Positions 34,304 to 44,307 of a stretch of DNA of 60,853 nucleotides are shown one piece after another. Every line of letters begins with the position of its first letter. Within the stretch, counting starts at the first letter, position 1. Under the pieces are notes generated by a model. That model was not told the origin of the DNA and did not search any database. It worked only from the letters and a program-made list of their open reading frames with translations. Where the stretch lies: contig NZ_JAQTLS010000023.1 of assembly GCF_028714775.1 (NCBI RefSeq), forward strand, positions 1 through 60,853, in the 5' to 3' direction. The DNA is from Thiothrix sp. (GTDB taxonomy: Bacteria; Pseudomonadota; Gammaproteobacteria; Thiotrichales; Thiotrichaceae). Position numbers and translations under genes: made by a program.

Positions 34304-34753
34304 TTAGTTACCCATCTTCACGCCCAAGCCGTCATCAATATATTTCTGCAAGCGTGCGGTGCGGGTATCGGTCAATTCCTTCAACACCTCGTTGCGTAAC
34401 ATACCTTCCATGCTGCCCCAGCAGTTACCGCCTTCACAGGCAAACTGTGCTTCGACTTCGGCATCGCGGAAAGCAACCCAAGCTTTTTGGGCTTTTTTCA
34501 GTTGGGCGGGTACCTTTTCTTCATGCTTGTGTATGGACATCAATGCTTGCCACGTATCGTTCAGCTTTTTGTCTGACGCGGCGTAAGCATCCGCTGCACA
34601 TTGGCTCAATTCGGCTTGGTTGCCATTCGGGTTGCACTTGAAAGCGGGTTCTGCTGCACCAGCACTCGCCGCGCTTTCTATTGCACCAGCGGTTGCCGCA
34701 GTCACAGAGAACAGCAGCAGGGTTGCACCGATAACGGTGTTTAGGATTTTCAT
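34304..34753 (-). CDS. LprI-type (DUF1311) secreted protein
   Basis: 149 residues. Signal peptide (LLLFSVTAATAGA). Mature part CNPNGNQAELSQCAADAYAASDKKLNDTWQALMS, AQKAWVAFRDAEVEAQFACEGGNCWGSMEGMLRNEVLKELTDTRTARL fits the LprI N-terminal family, some of which inhibit lysozyme. Four cysteines could form two disulfides. Periplasmic. ATG at 34753 chosen for the signal peptide. Confidence 0.85.
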   Translation of the reverse strand: MKILNTVIGATLLLFSVTAATAGAIESAASAGAAEPAFKCNPNGNQAELSQCAADAYAASDKKLNDTWQALMSIHKHEEKVPAQLKKAQKAWVAFRDAEVEAQFACEGGNCWGSMEGMLRNEVLKELTDTRTARLQKYIDDGLGVKMGN

Positions 34754-34818
34754 TGGGGTATTCCTCGTGTGTGTAAATTTACTGGACTGGCACGCTTCCT
34801 TGATGCCCGTTCGGAAAA

Positions 34819-34841
34819 GAAACCCCGCATTGCGGGGTTTC
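34819..34841. terminator. bidirectional hairpin terminator
   Basis: GAAACCCCGC and GCGGGGTTTC pair around ATT. It lies between the LprI-type gene and the downstream relic; the T-tracts are short. Confidence 0.6.
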
Positions 34842-34861
34842 CTAGTTTCATCCAAGGGTAT

Positions 34862-34942
34862 TTAGTTGCCCATCTTCACGCCCAAGCCGTCATCAATGTA
34901 TTTCTACAAACGTGCGGTGCGGGCATCGGTCAATTTCTTCAA
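34862..34942 (-). pseudogene. duplicated 3' end of the LprI-type gene
   Basis: Nearly identical to the last 27 codons of the gene at 34304, but one CAG codon has become TAG. It is fused to the 3' end of the gene at 34939; its first bases provide that gene's stop codon. A partial duplication followed by decay. Confidence 0.85.
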
Positions 34943-35574
34943 CGAATTGTAACATTCAGCGAATATTTATCATCGTTGGGTGAACGCATAAGCTGAAATA
35001 CGTTAATTTGATAAGTCTTCTTTTTCGTTAAAAACTCGAAGTGGTCGCGTGCATCACCAACATCCAAGATAGTTGCAACGGTATTTTTGTCACGCGAAGT
35101 TACCGTAACATCCATCGTTTGATTTGCCCCTGTCGCTACAGTGTAGCATTGGGTGGCTTCTGGTTTAATAGAGCCATTAACCGTTCCAGAAACATGTCCA
35201 CGCTGAAATTTTATTGGTGTGCATTTATTTGAAGTGTTCTGTGTGGTTTTAGCCGATGATGCCAGTGTTACACGGATTTGGGAAAGCGGAACTGTTGTTT
35301 TGTACAGTACATCAACTCTTTTTAGTTCTTCACTACTACTTCCATCATTTAAAAGTAAGGCCATTTTACATTGCCCCTTTTTTAATGTGGTAACACCATC
35401 AGACCCTTTGACATCCATGTCAGAATAAGGGGAGGGGAGGTCATTTCTGGCACTTTCCATGACAGCCAAATAGACTTGTTGGTCATCGCAAGCTCTAGGC
35501 TCTGCCGCACTAGCACTAATACTAATACCAACCAATACAGCCGCAGCCAAACCATTCAGAAATGCCTTATTCAT
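34939..35574 (-). CDS. secreted hypothetical protein (211 aa)
   Basis: Signal peptide ending ISASAAE. Mature part has four cysteines and beta-rich composition (TCYTVATG-like segment CYTVATGANQTMDVTVTSRDKNTVATILDVGD). The C-terminal segment resembles bacterial pre-peptidase beta-sandwich domains in style, without certainty. Its last residues (NVTIR) come from the junction with the duplicated LprI fragment, so the native C-terminus may have been altered. Confidence 0.6.
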   Translation of the reverse strand: MNKAFLNGLAAAVLVGISISASAAEPRACDDQQVYLAVMESARNDLPSPYSDMDVKGSDGVTTLKKGQCKMALLLNDGSSSEELKRVDVLYKTTVPLSQIRVTLASSAKTTQNTSNKCTPIKFQRGHVSGTVNGSIKPEATQCYTVATGANQTMDVTVTSRDKNTVATILDVGDARDHFEFLTKKKTYQINVFQLMRSPNDDKYSLNVTIR

Positions 35575-35622
35575 AAATCACCGTTAAATTAGAAAATTAT
35601 TAAACAATCACCGATAAACTTT

Positions 35623-36270
35623 TTACTGGACTGGCACACATTCCTTTGTTCCAGTCTTAGTGAGTTTTCTAGTTGACAGATTGAGTTGCACTTGCTCGGC
35701 AAGCACCACATCCGGCATCATTGCCTTGAGTGCGTCGCTGGCGTTGGGACATTCGGTGATCGACTTGACTGGTCCCAGCGGTTGCAGGAAAGACAGCGTT
35801 GCGCCGTTTTTCAGGGTCATTTCCCCCTCATAAGCACTGCTGTAGGGAGGTTTGGTGGTGTCGCTGAGGTCAGTGATAGCCAAGGTTCTGCCACTGGAGC
35901 CAGTGCCGTTATCAAGAAACAAGTAGTTGCCTGACAGACCTGCAAACGAAACCGCATCGCTGTTATCGTCTAATCCCCTCTTTAACTCAAACAGTGTTGC
36001 TGACTTGGGGTCGCATGAAGTCCCCTCGCCTTGGCGTGCCGTTACCCGAATGTCCTCGCCCACTGCGTCCGTGGGTACTGTCGTTTGGACGAGGTATTTG
36101 CCGTAAACATAGCAAGTGCTGGTATCGGACTCCTGAATAATGGGGGATTCGGTGCCTTCGATGCCGTAAGGCGTACCCGCTGCCCACAGGGAGGATGGCG
36201 TTAATATGGCGAATAGCCCAGTCAATATGACCGAGCGTAGCGTATTCGTGTGTGTGGAAAATGATTTCAT
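35623..36270 (-). CDS. secreted hypothetical protein (215 aa)
   Basis: Signal peptide ending SSLWAAG. Mature domain with four cysteines and mainly beta strands (TCYVYGKYLVQTTVP, GNYLFLDNGTGSSGRTLAITDL, GEMTLKNGATLSFLQPLG). No family recognised. A 20-bp palindrome shared with the tpsB/kinase intergenic region lies 84 bases upstream, linking it to that regulon. Confidence 0.6.
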   Translation of the reverse strand: MKSFSTHTNTLRSVILTGLFAILTPSSLWAAGTPYGIEGTESPIIQESDTSTCYVYGKYLVQTTVPTDAVGEDIRVTARQGEGTSCDPKSATLFELKRGLDDNSDAVSFAGLSGNYLFLDNGTGSSGRTLAITDLSDTTKPPYSSAYEGEMTLKNGATLSFLQPLGPVKSITECPNASDALKAMMPDVVLAEQVQLNLSTRKLTKTGTKECVPVQ

Positions 36271-36353
36271 TGAAAATATCCATTAATGCAAGCTGAATGA
36301 CCATTCATTATACAGCCGCATTGCTGGGCAGCAATTACCCGAACGACCCAGAA

Positions 36354-36373
36354 ACTACAACTAAAGTCGTAAT
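36354..36373. promoter_or_regulatory. shared palindromic operator, site 1
   Basis: ACTACAACTAAAGTCGTAAT, core ACAACT-AA-AGTCGT. Differs from site 2 at 46204-46223 at three positions over 20. It lies upstream of the secreted-protein gene at 36270. Candidate binding site for the NarL-type regulator encoded at 48926-49546 (inference). Confidence 0.6.
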
Positions 36374-36484
36374 TTGCAGGGCTTTTTATACCGTCTATCC
36401 CTAAAAAATCGACAATCTGTCATCTTGGGCGGCACAAACTTGTGCTAGATTAGCCAAGGCATAACGATACGGGGTGACTAGCTT

Positions 36485-36521
36485 GCGGGTATTTTAAACT
36501 CCCCATTGGGAAGATACCCGC
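36485..36521 (-). terminator. hairpin after tpsA
   Basis: GCGGGTAT (36485-36492) and ATACCCGC (36514-36521) pair perfectly around a 21-base loop, 29 bases after the tpsA stop. There is no long T-tract, so termination strength is uncertain. Confidence 0.5.
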
Positions 36522-36549
36522 CAACCAAGAAGAATGCCGCCAGCAAACC

Positions 36550-39500
36550 CTACATGAACAGAGGTGGTGTTTGTTGAACCCCACGCCCCTGACCTGATGG
36601 GGGACTAGGAGCCTGATCCTTAGGACGACCCGAAGGAAGACCACGCTCATCAGTGCCAAGACTATTAACATCTGGTCCATCACCATTCTGATCTGGTGGT
36701 TTTCCGGTGCCAATACTAAGAAGACGACGCTCAAGATTACGCTCAAGATCAAGATCAGGACGACCACCACCGACAACATCCTTCACTGGTACACCACGAC
36801 TCTGAAGTGGTGGTGGGGGACTAGGAGCCTGATCCTTAGGACGACCCGAAGGAAGACCACGCTCATCAGTGCCAAGACTATTAACATCTGGTCCATCACC
36901 ATTCTGATCTGGTGGTTTTCCGGTGCCAATACTAAGAAGACGACGCTCAAGATTACGCTCAAGATCAAGATCAGGACGACCACCACCGACAATATCTTTC
37001 ACTGGTACACCACTACCTTGATCTGGTGGTTGATGTATGAACTGAGGTGGCGGGGAACTATTTGAACTACCACGAACTGGGTCTATGGCACTAGGCTGAA
37101 GTGCAGCACCACCACGAACTGGAGCCATAGGAGTAATGGCGTTGTTTATACTAATATTTCTCCCTTGACTTGGTGGCTGGATATTATTTTCAGAACCACC
37201 ACGAACTGGGGCAATTACAGCACTAGGCTGACTTGCAGCAACACCCTGAACTGGGACCATAGGAGTAGTGGCGTTGTTTATAGTAATATTCCTCCCTTCA
37301 ATGATGCCAGACCGCCGAGTGGTCGACCCATCTTTGCTCTTGCTTTCTTCGGAGTTAGAACTGACCTCCCCTTTGCCCTTAAACGTAACACTCCCTGACA
37401 TATTAGTGTTTGTTGAAGATGATGTGCTGCTTGTGCTATCACTCGCATCCTGATAATCAAGTGAACCTGCCGTTATATCGACATCTCCATTCGCTTTAAA
37501 GTTGGTACCAACCAACGTTGTTTTTTCGGTGGATTTTGACGTAATACTGCCACCAGCATTGTACTTCGAGGTCACGGCGGTACTAGTATCGCTATTCTTG
37601 CTGCTGCCCGATTCTTGGTAACTACCTTTCACGCCGTAACCTTCCCCTGATTTATAAGAAGCTCCAAGTCGTGCATCATAAGAAGCCGCACTGGCACTTT
37701 TAACGGTGGTGTCATGAATGGCAACATCCTCAATCACACGTGCAGATTGTTCAATATTACCTCCTGCATCAAGGGACGTTCCCTCATCGCGAATAGTATC
37801 TTGTGCTACACGTTTAATGTTACCACCTGCTTTAAACGTATTGGTAATACTGGTTTCTGAGCGGCTTGATGTTTTACTAGATTCGTGGTCTTGGCGGATA
37901 CCAGCAGTCGCCTCTGCGTTAACAGCTCCTGAAGCTGCGCGACTCGAAGAATCCACATTGCCATTGGCATTTGCCTCAGCACCAACATAGAGTCCTGAAG
38001 TAGTTTGCGTGTTTGATGATGTAGAAGTAGAAACATCCCGCGCAGCAGAATTTCTGATACTTTTGGCATCAATGCTCATGTCACCACCGGACTCAATATC
38101 TGAACCAACAAATGATGCATCGTTTTTAGCTTTAATAGCCATGTTGCCACCAGCCTTGATGCTGGATTTGGAGTTAGTTAGGTTGTACCTAGATGTCCTT
38201 GATTCCTCTGTACGCCCCCCAATGGTCGCAGCACCTGCTGCATTACCAGAAGCACTACCAGAAGCACTGCCGGAAAGACTACCAGAATCAGTATCAGAAG
38301 CACTACCAGAGGCACTACCAGAAGCATTGCCTTTTGCGTAAAGGCCCGTTGATTCTGTGGTCGTGTGGGTATCACTGAACGTTTCATTACGCCCCGTGAG
38401 GACATTAATATTTTTTGCATCAAGATCAAGGTCACCACCTGCGCTGACATTGGAACCCTGAACGGTTATCGTGCCATCAGTTTTAGCACGGAGATTACCA
38501 CCAATATTCAAGTTCGATGCAACGCTACGTTTGCTGCCTGAATTAGTCTTAGTGGTACTTGTCTCTGTAAGTTTCATATTGTAATCAGCAGAAGCACTAC
38601 CAGAAGCACTACCAGAAACAGCGGCAGAAGCAGTGTCAGAAACAGTCTCAGAAGCACTACCAGAAGCAGTGCCATCTGCCTGACTTCCACCACCATCTAG
38701 CTTCATAAATGTCGAGGTAGTCGTGGTGCTAGTAGTACGTGTTTCATCCAGTCCGTCGAGAATGTTAATACCTTCTTTAGCATCAATGTCTGCGTCGCCT
38801 GCCACGTTCAAATTGGAGCCTTGCAGTGTCATGGAATTTTCAGCTTTGACCTTCAAATCTCCTGATGGAATGGCATCAAGCTGCACCTGTATATCCTTGG
38901 ATTCGGCAAGTTGTGTTTTGTACGTGGCAAGTTCTGCTTGGTATTTCTCCTTAATGGCAACCGCTTCGGGTGAACCGGGTGTGGCTTTCTTGTAGTCGGC
39001 CTTAAGTGCCAATAGACTATCTGCGGATGAAGACAACTCCTTACTCTTGTCACGCAATGATTGCAAAGTCGAAATACGTGTCTCCTGATCTTCAGCACTG
39101 CCTACTTGGATGGTAGACCCCTTGTTAGTGCCTTTAAAATTATCAGTAGTGGTGGCGGTACTGCCATAAAGCCCTCCACCGACACCAAATCCTGATTCGG
39201 TTTTTGTGGTATGGGTTGTGGTTTTGTCCTGACGTGCCAGCACATTGAAGCTACCACCTGCATCAACATCCATACCACCGCCTGCTACTACATTACTCCC
39301 TGCAATGGTTGTGTCACCACCGCTTTTGGTTGTTAGCGTACCGCCTGTTTTCAAATTAGAGCCAACATTCTTCTCCGTGCTTGTAGTAGTGATTGTGGTA
39401 GAACTTCCTAACCACGAACTAGAGCCACTTCTTGATGTGCTTGTACTCTTATCCACAATCGTATCAAAAGTAATACCTTTTCCTGCTGAGAGTGAGGCAT

Positions 39501-42500
39501 CACCACCAGCTTCAACATCGCCACCGATTACTTTGATGTCTTTCTTGGCATCTAAATTAAGATTGCCTGTGGCTGTTATGCCTGCTGTTCTAGCGATGGA
39601 GGTTCTGTACTCTTTGTCGTTACCACTGCCGGAAGTGACCGTTTCATTATTGATACTGCCCTCGGTAGATTTCAGGCTAACATCTCCACCTGTGATAGTG
39701 CCGCTGGTGTTGGTTATATCACCCTTGGAAGCGATGTCTAACTTATCACTGCCTGCTATCGTGCCACCCGTATTTCTCAGTGAGGTTAAATCCATCTTAA
39801 CGTCGTTAGCAGCAATGACTGCACCCGTCTTAATCATGTCCTTAGTCGATTGTGCGAGATAGACACGGGGAACCAATACTTTCTGCCCTGCAACGATGCT
39901 TTCCTCCATCCAAACCAAATCTTCCTTAAGAGCCGCGCTTTGGCTGGGGCTGAGTGCCTTCCCATAAGTAAGACCTAATTCTTTGCCTTGTTTGACTGCC
40001 TGATCCATCAGGCGTTGCATTTGTGCCGTTTCACTGCCATAACCCTTGAGCATATTATTGCCTGTTTGCTGGATCAATTGCTGGCGAATCAGATAAGCCT
40101 CATAGTTGGAATCCCCCAGACGTTTGATAACAGTATCCGGGTTATAGCCGTAACGTTTTGCCATGTAGTCTGAGCCGACAAAAACAGACCCTACTTTGAA
40201 TAACGGATTGCTCTCAATAAGGTATTCAGCACTCGGATTGACGATGGCAACGAAGTAACCATTGGGACTGGAAGGCAACGTCAAATTAAGCCCGGCGAAT
40301 GATAGGCTAGCTCCAGCCACAACAGTGTTCCTGCTACCCATTCCTAAACTACTGACGGTATCTACACCCGTAGCACTTGTACCTGTACTCGCACTTGCTG
40401 AACGGCTACCTACTGACGGCCCCCAAACAGAGCTTTGGTTGACCAGCGCAAATCCTGTCGCCGTCAGGTTTCTTGCGAAGATACCTGCACCCTGACCCGT
40501 CCCCGCTGCATAGTACGATGACAGGGGGGTGTCGCCACGCACCTGATCATATGTACCCCAAGGATCGTTACCGTCGTCCTGCCTCCTCCACGTCTCCCAA
40601 GGAGCCATTCTTTGTAGAGAAAGGTCATCATTGGTAAAAGTGCTACCATTCACACCACTAATGGTCATGTTGCCAGAACTTGCTGACAACAGTGCCCCGG
40701 TATTGTATGCGGAGCTAAAACCAGTAATACCCATATTGCGCCCGGCAATAATCTGCGGCTTAGTATCAGGTAGGGGCGTTGCAAAGTACTGTTGCGTGTA
40801 GCCTTCTCTGTGGTGACAGTGGTTGCCGTCCCCACAGTTCGTATAAGGTGCACCATCAAACGTAGCATTCCAAGAAATTGGTGTCCATAACCGTGATGGG
40901 ACACCGCCCGGAACTTCATTGCGGAAGACAGGGGCTGTAATGGCAATATCATTGCTTGCGTTGATCGCACTGTTATTGGTGAAGGTATTGCCTGCTGTCA
41001 ACGTCATGCTACCAGAGGAGTCCATCCTCCCTGTGGAAACATAATTAGTCAGGTTGCCCAAAGTAGCACCAGCGGTCAATTGCTCACCCGCATACAACGC
41101 CCCGTAGTTGTCCAGATTACCCGTATTAGCAGTCAGCCCCAGTGTTTTAAGTGATGACACCCCCCCCGTATCGCGGTTAGTAATGCCCGTTCCGCTGATG
41201 GTGAAGTTATCATTGGAATGGATAGCCCCGTAATTGTTGATAATACCTCTGGAAGCTATATTACTGACACCGTTGTCCATCGCTCCAAAAATCAACGCAC
41301 TACTGTTACTTGCCCCCCCATTAGTTAAGCTATCCACGTTTAAAGTTGTACCAGAATTAGCGTACATTTTCCCCTGATTGTTGAGGGTGCTGCCGATCAG
41401 GGATAAAGTTCTGTTTGAGAATAAAACCCCCGCAGCCTGATTGACTAGCGATAAGAGATGGTTTGCGCTGCCCAGTGCCATTGCCTCACCGGATTGTACC
41501 CGCCCACTGTTGTCAAGGTTGAAACTGCCCTGACCCGTGATGAGGGAGAGTGCCGCATCACCGATGATGCTGCCCGTACCCGTATTCACTACATTGCCGC
41601 CGCTTACCAGTGAGAGTGCGCCGTCGCTGTGCAACTGCTTACTATTGTTAATCGTTGTGCCACTGGTATCCGTTGCGGTAAGCATAGTTAAACCGCTGCT
41701 GTCGATAAAGCCACTGTTGGTCAATACCGTTCCAGTTAGTGCCAAACCGCTGCCCGTACCTTTGATTGTGCCGCTGTTATTGAGGGTGCTGGCAGTGTTG
41801 ACATCCAAGAGGCCAGCCGATTGCAGTGTACCCTCATTGTTAACAGCACCGCTAAATGTCAGGTTGTCCTCTGAACCTGCCGTGGTTGAGCTTAGGAACT
41901 TGGCAACAGCCCCGGTATTGGAGAATGTTGTACCGCTCGCCGTTGTACCTCTCGCTGCCTGCACTGTTCCCGCATTGCTGATTGCACCAGCAGTCAGTGC
42001 CAACGTGCCACCAGACTGGATAACACCTGCTGACTGGTTACTGAGTGCCAAAACGTGGTTTGTGCTACCCAATGTCATTGCCCCACCGGATTGCACCCGC
42101 CCGCTATTGTCAACACTGACGCTGCTTTGCCCCGTAGTAAGGGATAGGGCAGCATCACCAATAATACTACCCATATTATTTAATACCGCCTCTGTATTGA
42201 GCATCATTGCACCGACACCTTGCAAAATACCGCTATTGGTAAATACGGTGCCGCTGCTACCCGTTGCACTCAGTTGCGAGATGCCTGCCGCGTCAATTGT
42301 ACCGCTATTTATAAGCGTTTTTCCCGATAACGTCAGTGCGCCCGCACTCCCTCCATTGGCGACCGAACGTGTCAGCAATTTGCCGTCATTGTTCCATGTA
42401 TCAGTCGCATTAACGGTCAGCGCACCTTTAGACTGCAACGTGCCTGAAATCTGGTTATCAAATGTGCCGGACAGAGTAAGGGACGCATCCGCTCCCGCAG

Positions 42501-44298
42501 TATCTGATGCAATGAAAGTGCCAGAATTGGTCAGATTATTTGCACTCAGTACTGTTCCAGTCGTCGCTTGTATTGAGCCAGAATTAGTGATATTGGCAGC
42601 ACGGGTTGTCATCGCACCGTCTGCAAGCAGCACACCACTGTTGGTGACGCTTTCTGTGCTGCCGTTAGCTTGGTCAGCAATATCCAGCATCGTTTTCGCA
42701 TGGATAGAACCGCTATTGTTTAACGCTCCGCTAACGCGGGCAGTCACCTTTCCCGAATCAGCAGTAATTGTTCCTGCATTGGTGATTCCGGTTGCTGCGC
42801 TCAGAGTCAGGTCTCCAGCCGTAGTTTGTATACCTTGCTCTGTTCCGTGCTCCGTACTGATTGCAGCATTGTTGGACGAAAGCTTCATGTCCCCTTTAGA
42901 GCGTACTTTAGCTTTAGCCAAGGCAAGGTTGTGGGTAGTTTTTAATTCCAGTGTTCCTTCCTTGGCGTAGATAGTGGCTCCTTTCGTCCCGATGGCAAGG
43001 CTATCTGAGGTACTCGATAGTGTATTTCCGGCACCCCATGTTCCGCCGTCTATATTGGTAGCCCCAGTGGTTGCCAGTGTATTGTTACCCCCAGCAAATC
43101 GGGTTTTCCCAGTGGTAGAAACATCCGTCAGCGTTGCGCTTGTGAGGTTGAGGTTATTCGCTGCATACAGTTCCCCTTCGTTTAAGTTGACCTCCCCCAC
43201 TGCCGCAGATAACGCAAGGTCATGGTTAGCAGACAGTTTGCCATTGACACCGCTCACCGATATATCTTGGCTACCACTGTCCGAACTTGATGTTATTTTT
43301 ATATCGCGAGTAGCACTGATTGCCGACTTAACTTCGACTTTGCCTGCACTGTCCAACGTAAAATCATCAGCACTGGCAGCCGCATCCCCCAATGTGCGCA
43401 CGCCAACTCCCGCCTCTGTGGCAACGATGCGGATACGCCCTGCGTACATACCACCCAGCGCGGTAGAATCAACCGCATAAGAAGGGGCTGCACCATTTCC
43501 CGCCGTCGTACCCGTTACATTTCGGTTCTTGTAATCCCAAACATTTTTACCTGTGGTTATGCCAAGGCTACCGCCCGCTGCTGTGTTAATTTTTCCATTC
43601 ACTTTGGTTGATCGTGCGACAATATCAAAAACTTGCTGCGTACTGGCATTTGCACCGTCCCCTTCCACTAATACGTCACCACGGTTCACCGTAAAACCGT
43701 TCAGACTGCCATCAGCAGCAATATTGGATGTGCCAGTGGTGAGAGTGGCTCGATCAGTGTTAATGAATCCACAACCTTTGCAAGTGATACCGTTAGGGTT
43801 AGCGACAATCACATCAGCGTTGCCCCCGACCACTTCCGTAAAACCAGCGAGTGTGCTGCGGTTGGTGGATGTCACCTCATTAAGGATGACTCTGGCTTCT
43901 TGCACCAAATTAGGGTTAGCAATCACTTGCCCTGCCAACTGGGATTGACGTGCTATTTGAGCATTGTTGCCATTATTAAGTACTAAGCCATTCGCCTCGA
44001 CATCGTAACGGGTATAGCGGTTATGGGAGAGTCCAGCGGCATTTGCCGTCTCGATGTTCACGACAGGTACGCCATTAGCTGATATATAGGCATTAGTTTT
44101 ACCGCCATCAGGTATAACCGTGGTGGCAGGTAATTCAGCATACACGGAGGTTGCCAAAAAACCAGAAATTGTCAATACGGCAAGGCTTGCTTTGCAGGCA
44201 GAACGACGACCTCCCTTGTGTTTGGAACGTGCTATTTCCGCAACAGGAACCCAAGAACTAAGGCTTTCATTCCAGACAAGATTATAGATATGATTCAT
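36550..44298 (-). CDS. tpsA: TpsA-type filamentous haemagglutinin exoprotein
   Basis: 2582 residues. The start shows the extended signal peptide (ESPR: MNHIYNLVWNESLSSWVPVAEIARSKHKGG) then a hydrophobic core to VYAE. The TPS domain (about 55-300) has NPNGITCKGCGFINTDRATLTTG, the hallmark recognised by the TpsB transporter. The body is made of beta-helix repeats (ALTLSGKTLINSG-like). Regions near 1890 and 2005 are Ser/Ala/Gly tracts (SGSASGSA). The end carries Pro-rich duplications: two about 37-residue units, then a 72-residue unit repeated twice. No VENN motif or toxin tip is seen, so an adhesin fits better than a CdiA. Ten bases after tpsB. Confidence 0.92.
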   Translation of the reverse strand: MNHIYNLVWNESLSSWVPVAEIARSKHKGGRRSACKASLAVLTISGFLATSVYAELPATTVIPDGGKTNAYISANGVPVVNIETANAAGLSHNRYTRYDVEANGLVLNNGNNAQIARQSQLAGQVIANPNLVQEARVILNEVTSTNRSTLAGFTEVVGGNADVIVANPNGITCKGCGFINTDRATLTTGTSNIAADGSLNGFTVNRGDVLVEGDGANASTQQVFDIVARSTKVNGKINTAAGGSLGITTGKNVWDYKNRNVTGTTAGNGAAPSYAVDSTALGGMYAGRIRIVATEAGVGVRTLGDAAASADDFTLDSAGKVEVKSAISATRDIKITSSSDSGSQDISVSGVNGKLSANHDLALSAAVGEVNLNEGELYAANNLNLTSATLTDVSTTGKTRFAGGNNTLATTGATNIDGGTWGAGNTLSSTSDSLAIGTKGATIYAKEGTLELKTTHNLALAKAKVRSKGDMKLSSNNAAISTEHGTEQGIQTTAGDLTLSAATGITNAGTITADSGKVTARVSGALNNSGSIHAKTMLDIADQANGSTESVTNSGVLLADGAMTTRAANITNSGSIQATTGTVLSANNLTNSGTFIASDTAGADASLTLSGTFDNQISGTLQSKGALTVNATDTWNNDGKLLTRSVANGGSAGALTLSGKTLINSGTIDAAGISQLSATGSSGTVFTNSGILQGVGAMMLNTEAVLNNMGSIIGDAALSLTTGQSSVSVDNSGRVQSGGAMTLGSTNHVLALSNQSAGVIQSGGTLALTAGAISNAGTVQAARGTTASGTTFSNTGAVAKFLSSTTAGSEDNLTFSGAVNNEGTLQSAGLLDVNTASTLNNSGTIKGTGSGLALTGTVLTNSGFIDSSGLTMLTATDTSGTTINNSKQLHSDGALSLVSGGNVVNTGTGSIIGDAALSLITGQGSFNLDNSGRVQSGEAMALGSANHLLSLVNQAAGVLFSNRTLSLIGSTLNNQGKMYANSGTTLNVDSLTNGGASNSSALIFGAMDNGVSNIASRGIINNYGAIHSNDNFTISGTGITNRDTGGVSSLKTLGLTANTGNLDNYGALYAGEQLTAGATLGNLTNYVSTGRMDSSGSMTLTAGNTFTNNSAINASNDIAITAPVFRNEVPGGVPSRLWTPISWNATFDGAPYTNCGDGNHCHHREGYTQQYFATPLPDTKPQIIAGRNMGITGFSSAYNTGALLSASSGNMTISGVNGSTFTNDDLSLQRMAPWETWRRQDDGNDPWGTYDQVRGDTPLSSYYAAGTGQGAGIFARNLTATGFALVNQSSVWGPSVGSRSASASTGTSATGVDTVSSLGMGSRNTVVAGASLSFAGLNLTLPSSPNGYFVAIVNPSAEYLIESNPLFKVGSVFVGSDYMAKRYGYNPDTVIKRLGDSNYEAYLIRQQLIQQTGNNMLKGYGSETAQMQRLMDQAVKQGKELGLTYGKALSPSQSAALKEDLVWMEESIVAGQKVLVPRVYLAQSTKDMIKTGAVIAANDVKMDLTSLRNTGGTIAGSDKLDIASKGDITNTSGTITGGDVSLKSTEGSINNETVTSGSGNDKEYRTSIARTAGITATGNLNLDAKKDIKVIGGDVEAGGDASLSAGKGITFDTIVDKSTSTSRSGSSSWLGSSTTITTTSTEKNVGSNLKTGGTLTTKSGGDTTIAGSNVVAGGGMDVDAGGSFNVLARQDKTTTHTTKTESGFGVGGGLYGSTATTTDNFKGTNKGSTIQVGSAEDQETRISTLQSLRDKSKELSSSADSLLALKADYKKATPGSPEAVAIKEKYQAELATYKTQLAESKDIQVQLDAIPSGDLKVKAENSMTLQGSNLNVAGDADIDAKEGINILDGLDETRTTSTTTTSTFMKLDGGGSQADGTASGSASETVSDTASAAVSGSASGSASADYNMKLTETSTTKTNSGSKRSVASNLNIGGNLRAKTDGTITVQGSNVSAGGDLDLDAKNINVLTGRNETFSDTHTTTESTGLYAKGNASGSASGSASDTDSGSLSGSASGSASGNAAGAATIGGRTEESRTSRYNLTNSKSSIKAGGNMAIKAKNDASFVGSDIESGGDMSIDAKSIRNSAARDVSTSTSSNTQTTSGLYVGAEANANGNVDSSSRAASGAVNAEATAGIRQDHESSKTSSRSETSITNTFKAGGNIKRVAQDTIRDEGTSLDAGGNIEQSARVIEDVAIHDTTVKSASAASYDARLGASYKSGEGYGVKGSYQESGSSKNSDTSTAVTSKYNAGGSITSKSTEKTTLVGTNFKANGDVDITAGSLDYQDASDSTSSTSSSTNTNMSGSVTFKGKGEVSSNSEESKSKDGSTTRRSGIIEGRNITINNATTPMVPVQGVAASQPSAVIAPVRGGSENNIQPPSQGRNISINNAITPMAPVRGGAALQPSAIDPVRGSSNSSPPPQFIHQPPDQGSGVPVKDIVGGGRPDLDLERNLERRLLSIGTGKPPDQNGDGPDVNSLGTDERGLPSGRPKDQAPSPPPPLQSRGVPVKDVVGGGRPDLDLERNLERRLLSIGTGKPPDQNGDGPDVNSLGTDERGLPSGRPKDQAPSPPSGQGRGVQQTPPLFM
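36604..37035 (-). repeat. 216-bp tandem duplication in the tpsA 3' end
   Basis: Two nearly identical 216-bp units (36604-36819 and 36820-37035) encode two copies of a 72-residue Asp/Pro/Arg-rich segment including VGGGRPDLDLERNLERRLL. The period is a multiple of three, so the frame is kept. Near identity indicates a recent duplication or ongoing copy-number change. Confidence 0.9.
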
Positions 44299-44307
44299 GA
44301 GATGCTC

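Noticed and set aside
36550-37100. CdiA-type contact-dependent toxin and immunity pair
   Set aside because: No VENN motif or nuclease-like tip, and no immunity-like gene directly after tpsA; the end is a Pro-rich repeat.
41537-42970. 477-residue plus-strand ORF
   Set aside because: Antisense frame of the repetitive tpsA gene, rich in Val/Pro/Leu from reverse reading; no ribosome-binding site or family.
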